Source: Spirogloea muscicola (taxonomy: Eukaryota; Streptophyta; Zygnematophyceae; Spirogloeales; Spirogloeaceae). Taken from it: DNA of 33,567 nucleotides. The stretch spans positions 66,511-100,077 of the forward strand of contig WELB01000310.1 in NCBI GenBank assembly GCA_009602725.1, read 5' to 3'. The notes beneath the pieces were generated by a model. That model was not told the DNA's origin. It made no database searches and was given only the letters and a program-made list of their open reading frames with translations. Position numbers and translations under genes: made by a program. Of this stretch, positions 12,535 to 21,191 are shown one piece after another (the stretch's first letter is position 1; each line of letters starts with the position of its first letter).

Positions 12535-12600
12535 CAGAAGAAGAGCTCGCCCATAGAGAAGAGGGGCTGGCAAAGCCAACCCAAAAAGAATGAAAAAGGA
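12535..12600 (-). mobile_element. 66-bp tail-only retroinsertion with 13-bp target-site duplication
   Basis: In minus orientation this is the shared LINE tail: TTGGGTTGGC-TTT-GCCAGCCCC, then a short spacer, ATGGGCGAGC and a pyrimidine end CTTCTTCT. The stem has one mismatch. It is flanked by a perfect 13-bp direct repeat, CAGCTTCCACAGC, at 12522-12534 and 12601-12613. Nothing but the tail was inserted, consistent with extreme 5' truncation of a LINE or with a SINE-like unit. Confidence 0.8.
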
Positions 12601-12908
12601 CAGCTTCCACAGCTACTACCCCCTGGTGCTCAGCAGGAGTTAACAGAACCCGAGATCATTCTTCTCTGGGCTGCCTTTTTCCAGGGACGTCATCATCGCC
12701 GCACACTTGACATTGTGGGCGTGCAACCTGGTGGAGGACCACGGGCCCTGGTCGACGTAATGATTACGGAGGCATATAAGGGCCCAGCATCGACACACAT
12801 CGCTGGGCACGCGGTGGGCGGTGCAGAACAAAGAAAATTGCGGCACTACTCCGATTACCCCAATGCGATTAGCTCCTGCCAGCTGCAATCAACATCCATG
12901 GCTGTCTG

Positions 12909-13160
12909 AGAGAAAGAAAGTGCTCGCCCATTGAGAATAGGGGCTGGAAAAGCCAGCCCAAAAAAGAATGAACAGAGTACAAGAAGGGGGCCAGGGGAAG
13001 CGCTAAGCAGCACCTTCGGGCCGGCAGAGCCCTCGCTGCTGCCTCTGGCTCTGGCCAGGGGACCCACTTCCACGAGCCTAGCATCTCCGACCTGCGGCTG
13101 CTTAGCAGAGGTTACTGAGTGATTCGTAGCTGCTTTGTTTCTCTGTGTGCTTGTTTTTCT
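12909..13160. mobile_element. 252-bp family B LINE insertion with internal inversion and 6-bp target-site duplication
   Basis: The left part (12909-12995) is the shared 3' tail in minus orientation, with a perfect hairpin GGGCTGG/CCAGCCC at 12941-12959. The right part (about 12996-13160) is plus-oriented: the end of a family B ORF (S-D-L-R-L-L-S-R-G-Y-stop, frame disturbed) and the first half of its 3' UTR, stopping at GTTTTTCT. The two parts are adjacent in an intact family B 3' end, so one is inverted. TGTCTG flanks the unit at 12903-12908 and 13161-13166. The uninterrupted minus-strand copy shows GGCTGTCTGGGTCC at the equivalent place, which confirms the empty site. Confidence 0.85.
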
Positions 13161-13531
13161 TGTCTGGGTCCTCGTTTCCACACTCTCCTTGAACACATTG
13201 CCAATCTAGGCTACACTCGACGTGCAGATGTGTTTCCGGCTGCGATGGGCTTGCCAGCTGCATATCTGTCGCTCTTGCTGCGACGAGTTTCGGCCTGTTA
13301 GCAGCGTGCTCAGGCTAGTGCCTTGCACCAGAAGGCTGGGCGAGCTCTAGTTGGTGGTAGAAGGGCTCCGTTTCTGGCATCAAGTATTCATACATCGATT
13401 AGTGACCTTTATGGTTTGACCCGTGGTTATTGAGCGGGTCAATCTGCTGTAGGTCATGTAGATCTTTAGATGTGCTTGCCTTCGTACTTAGGCATTTGGA
13501 ATACATATGTTTCTGATACACGGAATTTTCT

Positions 13532-13580
13532 TTTTCCAGCCCCTAACCTGAGGGGCCGAGCCCTTCTCTCGAAGTCGCTG
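13532..13580 (+). mobile_element. Partial LINE tail (3' half of the hairpin and end) upstream of RH5
   Basis: TTTTCCAGCCCC, a diverged spacer, GGGGCCGAGC and CCTTCTCTCGAAG match the last 50 bases of the tail at 18700-18755. It directly continues the family A 3' UTR. This suggests that family A elements also end in this tail, or that a tail fragment inserted at that point. It ends about 150 bp before the RH5 start codon. Confidence 0.55.
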
Positions 13581-13727
13581 AACTGCCGGCTCGCACATCC
13601 GCTGCCCCGACGGTCAGCAGGCAGCAGCTGCGCTCGTCGGGAGACAAGGCGGTGCGCCCGGCGCAGTGCCGCCGCATCGTCAGTGCGCCTCGGGGTTCCG
13701 GGGTTAGGGGCGGCAGACCCCTCCGCC

Positions 13728-16700
13728 ATGGCGCTGCCCGCGCCCGCCGGCAAGGCGCGCCAGGCGGCGGCGGCGGCCGAGACCTCGCGGCGGCGCNGAA
13801 GAAGAAGAAGAGGAAGGCGGCACGCGGCGGCGCCGACGCCGAGCCTTCCGTCGGGGCAGCCGGCGGCGCCGAGCAGCCCGCGGCGGCGCGGGGAGACGAC
13901 AAGGCGGAGAGGAAGCGCGCCAGGGCTGCCGCCCGAGAGCCCGCGCCGGCAGAGCAGCCCCAGTCCCCCGGCGAGGCCCGGAGCGCTGAGGAGGCCGACG
14001 ACGGCACGGCGGCGCCCGTGAGCGTGTCGGGTGCCAGAGCGCACGAAGCGCGCTTCCAGGCGGTGCGGAGCTTCGCGGAGGCCGGCATGCCATTGGAGCT
14101 GCTGCCGGCGTGCGGGCGCTTCCGGCAGCCGTCGCCGATCCAGAGCCACGCCTGGCCCTTCCTCCTGGCCGGGCGGGACCTGGTGGGCATCGCCCGGACG
14201 GGCTCCGGCAAGACGCTGGCGTTCGGCATCCCCGCGCTGGCGCACATCCTGCGCAAGGGCCAGCGCGCCTCCAACTCCCCACTCGTCCTTGTGCTGTCCC
14301 CGACGCGCGAGCTGGCGCTGCAGGTGCACAACGCGCCCTGCGACCTCTTTCCTGTCCTTCCTGGGGCCGAACTGTGGCTGTGCTTTGCCCCGGGCAAGGC
14401 TTGGAAAGGCCTCGCCAAGCATCACCTGCGTCCGGGCAGCTGATGAGGCCCAGCATTCTGCCGCCTCTCCAGATCGCGGAAGTCATGGATGGGGCCGTCG
14501 ACAGCATCAAGACGGCATGCATCTACGTTGGAGCGCCCAAGGGGCCGCAGCGAAGTGCCATTCGCCACGGCGCTGTGCGCTCTCTCTTGATTAACCATGA
14601 TGGCATCTCTGTCTCTGCAAGGGTTGGTGCCCGAGAGCCGTGAGTGTGCAGGCTTTGACACGCATGTCCCAGTGGCACGCGCGGTCTCTGGACTCACGTC
14701 TGTGGAAGCACAACTGTGTCATGACGAGGGATTGGCCCTCTGGAGGTTGTCCTTGCAGGCGGTGTTGGTTGCCACGCCTGGGCGGCTCCTGGACTTCCTC
14801 AGCGAAGGGGCCAACTTCCTCTCAGAAGTGTCCTTCCTGGTTCGAGCCCCTGCCCTTTCAGAGCTGGTGCAACCAGCGGCAGCTTGGCAGCTGGCCATAT
14901 AGAACTGGCCGCGCTGGTTCAGCTACAGCTAGAAACCAAAAGGCATCAGAGGGCAGCCAGCGCCTGACATTGCTGGCCTTTGTGAAGGTGTTGGATGAAG
15001 CTGACCGGATGCTGGACCTTGGGTTTGAGGATGACGTTCGCAAGATCATCAGCCGGTTGCCAAATGGTGAAGTACGCCCTTACTGTTACTCACCCTCGGG
15101 GCACATGGCACCAAAATGCGATGCTGCTGTTTTTGCTCAAGATCTGGAAAGTGTTATCCCTTGGATGACTACAAGGCGTGCTTGCACGCGAAGTGTGGGC
15201 GCCCATATTGTAGAAGGCAGTCACACTTATCACTCATGTCAAGCTCTCGGTGGGACAGGTCGGCAAACAGTGATGTTTAGCGCAACCTGGCCGGCAGCTG
15301 TTGAGCAGTTAGCTACAGAGTACCTTCACAACGCCGTTAAGGTACTCATGTCAGGCCTTCAGTAGCTGTGAGAGCAATGTCCCCTGTTAGAGCTCCTGGG
15401 GCGTGTAGCTGCCCTTCCAGGACTTACATGGTGGCACAACCCTGGTCTACTGTGCCGAGTTGCTCGCCTTTAACACTTCCTGTCTGGTCCATACAGCCAG
15501 CCTTTTGAGGGCACTTCCAACAGCTTCTTTGCTGCTTGGCTCTCTGGTCCTCGCTCACGCCTCTGGACCTTGACTATTAACATTGCATTCACTAAGCTCC
15601 TGTTGTAAATGCAGGTCACAGTGGGGTCACTGGACCTTGCTGCAAACCATGATGTCAAGCAGATTGTTGAGGTGAGTATGTGATCGGGGCATCCTTCCTC
15701 CTCTGTCAATGGGCCATGGTTGCATTCGCTTGTGAATGTGAAGCACACGGGAGCATTGTCAAGACATGGCAGTAAATATGTGAAGTGAGCAGGTGGTGGA
15801 TGAAAAATCAAGGGACCGGAGATTGGAGGCGCTTCTACAGAACTATCACAAGTCGCGCAAGTAACCTGTCCTGACCTTCCTGTGCCCATGCAACAATTTT
15901 GACTGGTCTTGGAATGTCAAGTTTTTAGCGTTGTCACATAGCTGATGGAAATCATTGCATCTCTTTGTGTAGGAACCGAGTGCTAGTCTTTGTCTTGTAC
16001 AAGAAGGAGGCTCAGAGGGTGGAGCAACTGCTGCAGACCAGGTGGGGTGCTCAATCCAATAGTTACCATTGTCTGCTCATGCCTAAGGTATCTCTGTGAA
16101 CGCTGGCCATTGGCTCAAGTTGACTACATGCCGAAGTAGATACTAAACTCAATCCTGTGCAGGGGCTGGAATGTGGTGGCAGTGCACGGAGACAAAGGGC
16201 AGGCTGACCGCACACGTGCTGTTACCATCTTCAAGGCTGGGACTGTGCCACTGCTGGTGCTCCTCTCAAGCCTCAGCAGCACATTCTCCTGGACCTGCTC
16301 TTGTTCTTCTGTCAAGGTCAACAGCTGTCGGTGTACACGAACAATGCAAGACCTGATTGCTTCGTGTGTCCCAGATTGCGACAGATGTTGCCGCCAGGGG
16401 TCTAGACATCCCTGATGTTGAGTTTGTGATCAATTACTCCTTTCCTTTGACGATCGAGGATTATGTCCACCGCATTGGCCGCACTGGTCGTGCTGGTTCT
16501 AAGGGCACGGCTCACACCTTCTTCACACACAACGATCGGGTAAGACAGAGGAGTCACACATCTTGTCTCCTTCCTTGGCCTTATGTCGTTCCTTCCCCCT
16601 GAGTCTCCTTCTGTTTCAGTTATCTGATTTGCTGATGCATACTACTCGCTGATTGGTGATACAAGAATTGTGTATCAGGGCAAGGCAGGAGAACTGGTGA

Positions 16701-16993
16701 ATGTTCTGCGAGAAGCCAAGCAGGCAGTGCCTGACGAGCTTCTCAAGTTTGGCACGCATGTTAAGAAATAGGTGGGTCTTGTAAACACGTCCACCTTACA
16801 AAATTGATCATGAGCTGCCTTCAGGCATGTGCGTGTTGGGGCTTGTACTGCAGAGAGGTGGGCACCTTTTAAGCAGACGTCTAAGCAAACCTGGTTGCAA
16901 ATGCAGGAGTCGAAGCTCTATGGAGCTCACTTTAGGGACATCAGTGCCAGTGCACCCAAAGCCACAAAAATCACCTTTGATGATTCAGATTGA
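13728..16993 (+). CDS. RH5: DEAD-box RNA helicase of the RH5/DBP3 type (nucleolar)
   Basis: DBP3-type helicases act in the nucleolus in rRNA processing. Inferred exons: 13728-14323, 14473-14574, 14759-14839, 14988-15066, 15259-15341, 15615-15671, 15793-15860, 15973-16041, 16163-16256, 16375-16539, 16679-16771 (or 16759) and 16907-16993. Motifs in order: a Lys-rich N-terminal extension, Q motif [49 protein letters not shown] and [10 protein letters not shown]. The C-terminus K-L-Y-G-A-H-F matches plant RH5. Two anomalies: the ATG at 13728 is one base out of frame with the helicase, with an ambiguous base at 13797 between them, and the reading frame meets TAG at 16769-16771 directly before a GTGGGT donor. 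Using a GTTAAG donor at 16760 would avoid it. Length is about 495 or 520 residues. Confidence 0.93.
13797..13797. other. Single ambiguous base (N) with probable one-base loss
   Basis: The N separates a reading frame that starts at ATG 13728 (M-A-L-P-A-P-A-G-K) from the helicase frame that begins K-K-K-K-R-K. Restoring continuity needs two bases where one N stands. The surrounding sequence is GC-rich and followed by GAAGAAGAAGAAG, a plausible site of sequencing or assembly error. Confidence 0.8.
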
Positions 16994-17614
16994 TGATCAT
17001 TCAATTCATTCAGATTGTGGGCTTTCCAGCCGAATAAGCCAAACCGTATCAAAGCCATTGGTGCTGTCCTGTTAGAACAGATAATGGCCGGTCATATCAC
17101 AGATAATCTGAAGTTGTTGTACCGCCTTGGCCTCTAGCCATGTCTAAGCTCCTTAAGTTGAATAAGAAATTGCAAGGTAAGGCATGAGCGACTCTGTAAA
17201 GACTCTGGCCTTGTGCTCCAGAGAATACTTGCATTGTCAGTGGGCAAGCGAATGAGATGCTAAGGGCAAGTAGGAAATGGCAATGGATAGGCAGGAGGGA
17301 TGGTTCGAAGGTGTAGTCGTGCAGCTGCTAGTGAGATTGTTGTCCTCGTTGTTGTTGTTGTTGAGGTCTTGCGCAAGTACTGAAAGAGAGTTGTGGCAAG
17401 ATCAAGCTCGAAAGTAGAATTGGCGCCAGTAGCTTGCTGAAGCTCTTGCAGGCAGGAGACCACGTTGACTCCCAAAGGCAGCAACTTGATGCGGACTGCT
17501 TGTGCTGGCCTTCCCTTCGGCACCGCAGCAGCTCATCCAGTACTTGTTGTCGCACTTCTGCCCGGACCTTTACCTCATGCGCCCTCGGAGCAGCCACTTC
17601 GTCTTCCACATTCC
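16994..17614. other. Intergenic stretch between RH5 and the convergent DHBPS-like gene
   Basis: The left part should hold the RH5 3' UTR. On the minus strand two overlapping frames between 17640 and 17260 look protein-like: one contains V-R-Q-Q-V-L-D-E-L-L-R-C-R-R, the other L-L-P-L-G-V-N-V-V-S-C-L-Q-E-L-Q-Q-A-T-G. They may be 3' exons of the DHBPS-like gene or of a separate transcript. I cannot assign them to a family or fix the splicing. Confidence 0.4.
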
Positions 17615-18523
17615 TCATAGAGACCCATTGGCCAGACCATCCTCGTGGAGAGGCGGGCCTGGAGAGCCGAGCGCAATGATGTCTGCGCCCGTGATGAAGG
17701 GCACACCGTTTTCGGCAGCCCAGGCTCGCGCCTTGTCTGCAGGCAGGGCGCCGTAGTCGTCGCCGGAGTTGCTCAGCATGACACAGCCCACCTGCAGACC
17801 ACGGCGGGCCCACGAGAGGGCGGTCAGCATCGGAGGGCGAAGCCGCTGAGCTGGGGGCTGCCCAGCGCAAGCCGCGCAGCACGGCGGAGCCTGCTGCCGT
17901 CAGGCTGCTGCGTCCCATGAAGAAGAAGGGCGTACCATGAGGGGCGGGACGCCGGCGTGGCGCGCGAGCGCAACGGCGAGCTCGGTGTGGCCGGCGCGGG
18001 CGGCGAGGCCGGCGGGGCTCTCGGCGCAGAGGAAGATGTGGCCGGGCGTGTGGAACTCGGCGCCCAGCGCGTCCATGGCGGCGGGCGAGGGCGAAGGCTG
18101 GGAAGACGCGTGGTCGAGGTAGAGCTGGGCGAGGCGGCGGCAGGTGAGGGCGCGCTCGGCGTCGGGCGCGCCGGTGTGCGTTCTGCGGTGGTCCAGCGAG
18201 AGGGAGACGGAGCAGGAGCCCTGGCACATGGCGCCCGGCGCCTTGGCCAGCCGCGCCAGCAGCGGCCACGCGGGCGCCAGGCCCGGCGACGCCAGCGCGG
18301 CGCCCAGGAACGGCAGCCCGAACAGCGCCGCCACGTCCGCGCCCACGGCGATGTACAGCTCCCCACCGGCGTCCGCGCGCAGCCGCCGCAGGGCACCCGC
18401 GCCCGCGCCCGCCGCGCCGAAGAACAGGTCCACCTCCGCCTCGCGCGCCGCCGAGTCCAAAATCGCTACGGGCCGCCCCGCGCGCAGCGCCTCGGCGGCG
18501 GCGGCGGCGGCGGCGGGCGCCAT
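17615..18523 (-). CDS. 3,4-dihydroxy-2-butanone 4-phosphate synthase-like protein (RibB fold)
   Basis: DHBP synthase converts ribulose 5-phosphate to the four-carbon precursor of riboflavin. Inferred exons are 18523-17936 and 17791-17615, about 254 residues, close to stand-alone archaeal-type enzymes. Visible family motifs: L-D-S-A-A-R-E-A-E-V-D (acidic substrate/metal loop), S-L-D-H-R-R-T-H-T-G-A-P-D-A-E-R-A-L-T, F-H-T-P-G-H-I-F-L and R-A-G-H-T-E-L-A-V-A-L-A-R-H-A-G. Exon 2 continues C-V-M-L-S-N-S-G-D, where the family usually has C-E-M-L. The position usually holding Cys after the Gly of G-L-x-C reads Tyr (G-E-L-Y-I-A-V). These changes suggest altered or lost activity. Plants normally use a bifunctional RibB-RibA protein, so this may be a paralogue. 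Further 3' exons are possible. Its start lies in a very GC-rich block about 90 bp from LINE debris. Confidence 0.8.
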
Positions 18524-18611
18524 GCTCCGGAGCCCGGGATCCCGGGGTGGCGGCTGGCCAGGCCGGGGGTTTGGGGGGGGGCCTGTCGGCCAGGCCGGGC
18601 CGGGAAGCAGC

Positions 18612-18750
18612 TTTCCAAAGGTTGTTTGTTTCTTGTGTGCTTGTTTTGCTTACCGCTTCCCCCGGCCCCCTTCTCGTGCTCTGCTCAATCTTTTCCGGGC
18701 TGGCTTTTCCAGCCCCTATCCTCAATAGGCGAGCACTTTCTTCCTTTTCC
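18612..18750 (+). mobile_element. LINE family B 3' UTR and tail with perfect hairpin
   Basis: The segment contains the family B UTR phrase TTGTGTGCTTGTTTTGCTTA, then CGCTTCCCCCGGCCCCC and the hairpin GGGCTGG (18697-18703), CTTTT loop, CCAGCCC (18709-18715). ATAGGCGAGCACTTTCTTC follows. No coding sequence precedes it, so it is a 5'-truncated insertion. It sits 90-230 bp upstream of the DHBPS-like start codon, in opposite orientation to that gene. Confidence 0.8.
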
Positions 18751-18762
18751 GAAGCGGGTGGG

Positions 18763-19190
18763 GGATCGCCCGTCGCTTCTATGGAAAGCCGGTCGACTTT
18801 CCTGCAGCCGGGTCGCTGGCGCAAGTGTATCGCCTGGCCGTCTCGCTGCAGAGGTCCATGGCCCGTGCGCTGCACCTGCGTGCTGGCCGAGCCCTTGCTG
18901 CTGCCTCTGGCTCTGGCCAGGGGACATACTTCCAGGAGCATAGCCTCTCCGACCTGCGCCTGCTTAGCAGGGGTTACTGAGTGGTTAGTAGCTGCAGAGG
19001 TCTATGGCCCGGGCGCTGCACCTTCGTGTCGGCAGACCCCTCGCTGCTGCCTCTGGCCAGGGGACCCCACTTCCAGGAGCCTAGCTAGCATCTCGGATCT
19101 GCGGTTGCTTAGCAGGGGTTACTGAGTGATCGGTAGCTGCTTTGTTTCTTTGTGTGCTTGTTTTTCTTAGCGCTTCCCCTGGCCCCCTTC
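18763..19190 (+). mobile_element. LINE family B ORF end with a 146-bp tandem duplication, plus 3' UTR
   Basis: The plus strand encodes A-G-S-L-A-Q-V-Y-R-L-A-V-S-L-Q-R-S-M-A and A-G-R-A-L-A-A-A-S-G-S-G, ending S-D-L-R-L-L-S-R-G-Y-stop near 18980. The block from CTGCAGAGG at 18846 through this stop recurs at 18992-19137 with scattered differences and a disturbed frame, again ending at the same stop context. The 3' UTR then runs to CTGGCCCCCTTC at 19190, where it stops short of the hairpin. Confidence 0.8.
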
Positions 19191-19240
19191 AGAGAAGCGC
19201 GGCCAGATTGACTGGTGGCTGGGAAAGGCCAGCCCAAAGA
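19191..19240 (-). mobile_element. Diverged LINE tail hairpin at the end of a family D 3' UTR
   Basis: In minus orientation this reads TTTGGGCTGG, CCTTTC, CCAGCC, a diverged spacer and GCGCTTCTCT. The stem GGCTGG/CCAGCC (19217-19222 with 19229-19234) is still perfect. It directly continues the 3' UTR of the family D element to its right, so family D probably ends in the same type of tail. Confidence 0.65.
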
Positions 19241-20500
19241 GAGAGAAGGCGCGCGGGGCGCATGAATTGAAAGGGAGGCCAATTCAAGCCAATACATTGT
19301 TCAGGCAGAGTCGAGTGCAGACTAAACAATGCTACATAATACGGAGACCTAATCTAAGGTACCTAAGATGACATTAGTACCCACGGGTGAGCACAAACAA
19401 ATCTGACAAGCTAACTTGGGGAGCTGGAGCGCCGCCACGAAAGCCGGAGGCCTGACTTAGAGCACGCCCTGCACGTTGATGAAGAGCCAATGCTTGCGAG
19501 CGCTGCAAACTAAGCGAGAGCCGCATTCTATAATATGCAACTAAGGCCTGCGGAATGCTGGAGTGGCCCAAGCTGCCCCCCCGACTTCGACGACGCGCAT
19601 CAACCAGCCGGGCCAGATGCTGGATCAGGGAGGACCATTTCACGCCGTAGCCTCCATAGATATCCATGGCACACGGGTAAAGATGGTCCCCTCGAGGATG
19701 ATCATGGTAGTGCCGCTCCTTCTTGCGCTCCGCGCTGGACGTGGCCCAGCCAGACACGGTTGACGTTGGTGCGCCAGCCTTGTATGCGTCGATCAGTACC
19801 ACGTCCAAGAGCAGACGAGGCCCACCGCCCCGCGGGGTAGCGACCACGTCCAGACGCCGCACGTATGGCTTGCCGCGCCTTGAGGAGATTGGCATGATCC
19901 CAGACACCTCCATCGCCGGATGATATCCCGCCTCTCGCACAATGCCAAACATGGTATCCCTTAGTAGGTCGTGGGAGGCAATGCGCTCACCCCCCTCAAC
20001 ACACCTCAGCATGTGCGAAGCTAAGGCGAGCTTGTCGTCGGCAATGTGGCCACACTCGCACTGGCGGATGCCAGCCAAGCAAGGGGGGGGGAGGCCAAGG
20101 TGGTGGTGGAGCGCCGTGCGGAAAAGGTTGTCAGAAAGCCGAAGGGACTCGTAGATCGGCAGAGCGTTTAGCCACTCCGACGCGCCCGGGGAGCCGATTG
20201 AAAGGAGCCGGGTAAGGCCACGTCTATCGTCCTTGAGCAGTCCCTTCAAGTCGGAGGCGGCCTGCACGTCCGCAGCGTGTGTGTAGTGAGCCTGCGCTTT
20301 CCTATCGGAACAGCGTGCCCATGCCGCAAAATCTGCATGACCCTCGGCAAGTGTTGGTAGGGAGCACGAGAGGTCATGCAGTGCTGCGGTTAGGGAAAGC
20401 TGGAAGGGCCTGGTCCCTGTTGCAACACCCGCTAAACCCCAAAGGAATGGACAAGGTCTGAGGGAGCCTGAGTGCGAACGACTAGCACTAAGACATCAGC
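19241..20500 (-). mobile_element. Family D LINE fragment with intact zinc-RLE-C-terminal region (D3)
   Basis: On the minus strand a frame with no stop over 297 codons from 20267 to 19374 covers the C-terminal third of a non-LTR retrotransposon ORF. It continues upstream to about 20430 with F-A-A-W-A-R-C-S-D-R-K-A-Q-A-H. Counting from 20267, a zinc motif C70-x-C72-x12-H85-x3-C89 is followed by G-G-E-R-I-A-S-H-D-L-L-R-D. A restriction-like endonuclease core follows, with R-R-L-D140, x14 and L-L-L-D155-V-V, then a basic R-K-K-E-R-H-Y. The end is A-G-R-A-L then S-D-L-F-V-L-T-R-G-Y-stop. About 130 bp of 3' UTR follow. RT motifs are missing, so it is 5'-truncated. The long open frame suggests a recent insertion. 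Confidence 0.88.
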
Positions 20501-20512
20501 CAGGGAACACTC

Positions 20513-20849
20513 AGTAACCTCCAGTCAGGAGATGCAAGTCTGAGTAGCTAGCTGGCGGAAAGACGTCGCCCTGACGGAAGCCGGAGGCGCCCGCCAAAGC
20601 TCGGCCTGCGCGCACGTGAACCGCGAAGGCAAGGGACCGCTGCATCGAGACGGCCAAACGCATACGGAAGACTTGAGCGAGGGACCCGGCGACGTTGAAG
20701 CCGGGCTGCTCGCCCTGCTGCCCGAGGCGGTAGGCCGCTGCACGCCGCGCCAAGCGGTGGAGCAAGTCAAGCCATTTCGAGCCAAAGGCTCCGTGCACGT
20801 CGACTGCCAGTGGAACAAACTCGACTCCCACCGGGTGGTCCGAGTATTT
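20513..20849 (-). mobile_element. 5'-truncated LINE fragment (family C), ORF end
   Basis: The minus strand encodes K-Y-S-D-H-P-V-G-V-E-F, A-V-D-V-H-G-A-F-G, F-R-M-R-L-A-V-S-M-Q-R-S and A-G-R-A-L-A-G-A-S-G-F-R-Q-G-D, ending S-D-L-H-L-L-T-G-G-Y-stop at 20513-20515. The start is cut at the abutting tail insertion at 20850. It is closest to the element at 21192-22914: the last 100 bp (20513-20612) are nearly identical to 21195-21296. Confidence 0.82.
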
Positions 20850-20925
20850 CTCGTACTCTGTTCATTCTTTTTTGGGCCTTTTCCAGCCCCTATCCTCAAT
20901 GGGCGAGCACTTTCTTTCCTGAAGG
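20850..20925 (+). mobile_element. LINE tail with a shortened hairpin, tail-only copy
   Basis: CTCGTACTCTGTTCATTC, then GGGCCTTTTCCAGCCCC, a spacer, ATGGGCGAGCACTTTCTTTC match the tail. Three bases (TGG) of the left stem arm are missing, leaving a weak stem. It lies in plus orientation between two minus-strand LINE fragments. No target-site duplication is evident, so it may mark a rearranged junction. Confidence 0.7.
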
Positions 20926-21183
20926 TGCGCGGGGCGCATGAAATGAAATGGAGGCCAATCCAAGCCAATACACTGTTAAGGCAGAGTCTAGGGCAAACTA
21001 AACAGGGCTACATAATACGGAAAACGAAACCAAGCTGCCTAAGGTGACATCAGTACCCACGGGTGAGCACAAACAAATTGACAAGCTAACTTGGGGAGCT
21101 GGAGCGCCGCCACGAAAGCCGGAGGCCTGACTTAAAGCGCGCCCTGCACGTTGATGAAGAGCCAATGCTTGCGAGCGCTGCTG
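20926..21183 (-). mobile_element. 5'-truncated family D LINE 3' end (D2)
   Basis: This is a near copy of 19245-19507: the minus strand encodes S-Q-A-L-A-L-H-Q-R-A-G-R-A-L-S, then a C-terminus like that of D3 and about 130 bp of the same 3' UTR. It starts abruptly at the codon for Q-R-S and directly abuts the stop codon of the element to its right. One base is missing in the last codons (CAAATTGACAAGC against CAAATCTGACAAGC), which shifts the frame relative to D3. Confidence 0.8.
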
Positions 21184-21191
21184 ACTAACGC

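Larger units (their letters stand above)
12480..13531 (+). mobile_element. Family A LINE fragment, degenerate, interrupted by two tail insertions
   Basis: The plus strand encodes a restriction-like endonuclease core (H-R-R-T-L-D-I-V-G-V-Q-P-G-G-G-P, then L-V-D-V-M-I-T-E-A-Y-K) at 12685-12780, with K-L-R-H-Y after it. Coding resumes at 13161 with L-G-P-R-F-H-T-L-L and ends S-D-L-Y-G-L-T-R-G-Y-stop near 13434, followed by the family A 3' UTR. Between these parts sits a 252-bp insertion (12909-13160). A smaller 66-bp insertion lies at 12535-12600. Internal stops show it is a pseudogene. The segment before 12640 is only tentatively part of the element. Confidence 0.75.

Noticed and set aside
14838-14850. 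tRNA B-box-like string GGTTCGAGCCC
   Set aside because: No A box or foldable cloverleaf at the right distance, and it lies at the exon 3 donor of the RH5 helicase.
17195-17199. TGTAA as a green-algal polyadenylation signal after RH5
   Set aside because: It is about 200 bp after the stop, and I saw no equivalent signal after the other genes, so it does not support a call.
17328-18941. Minus-strand open frame of 537 codons
   Set aside because: It is a GC-driven shadow frame across the DHBPS-like first exon and LINE debris; the recognisable DHBPS motifs are in another frame.
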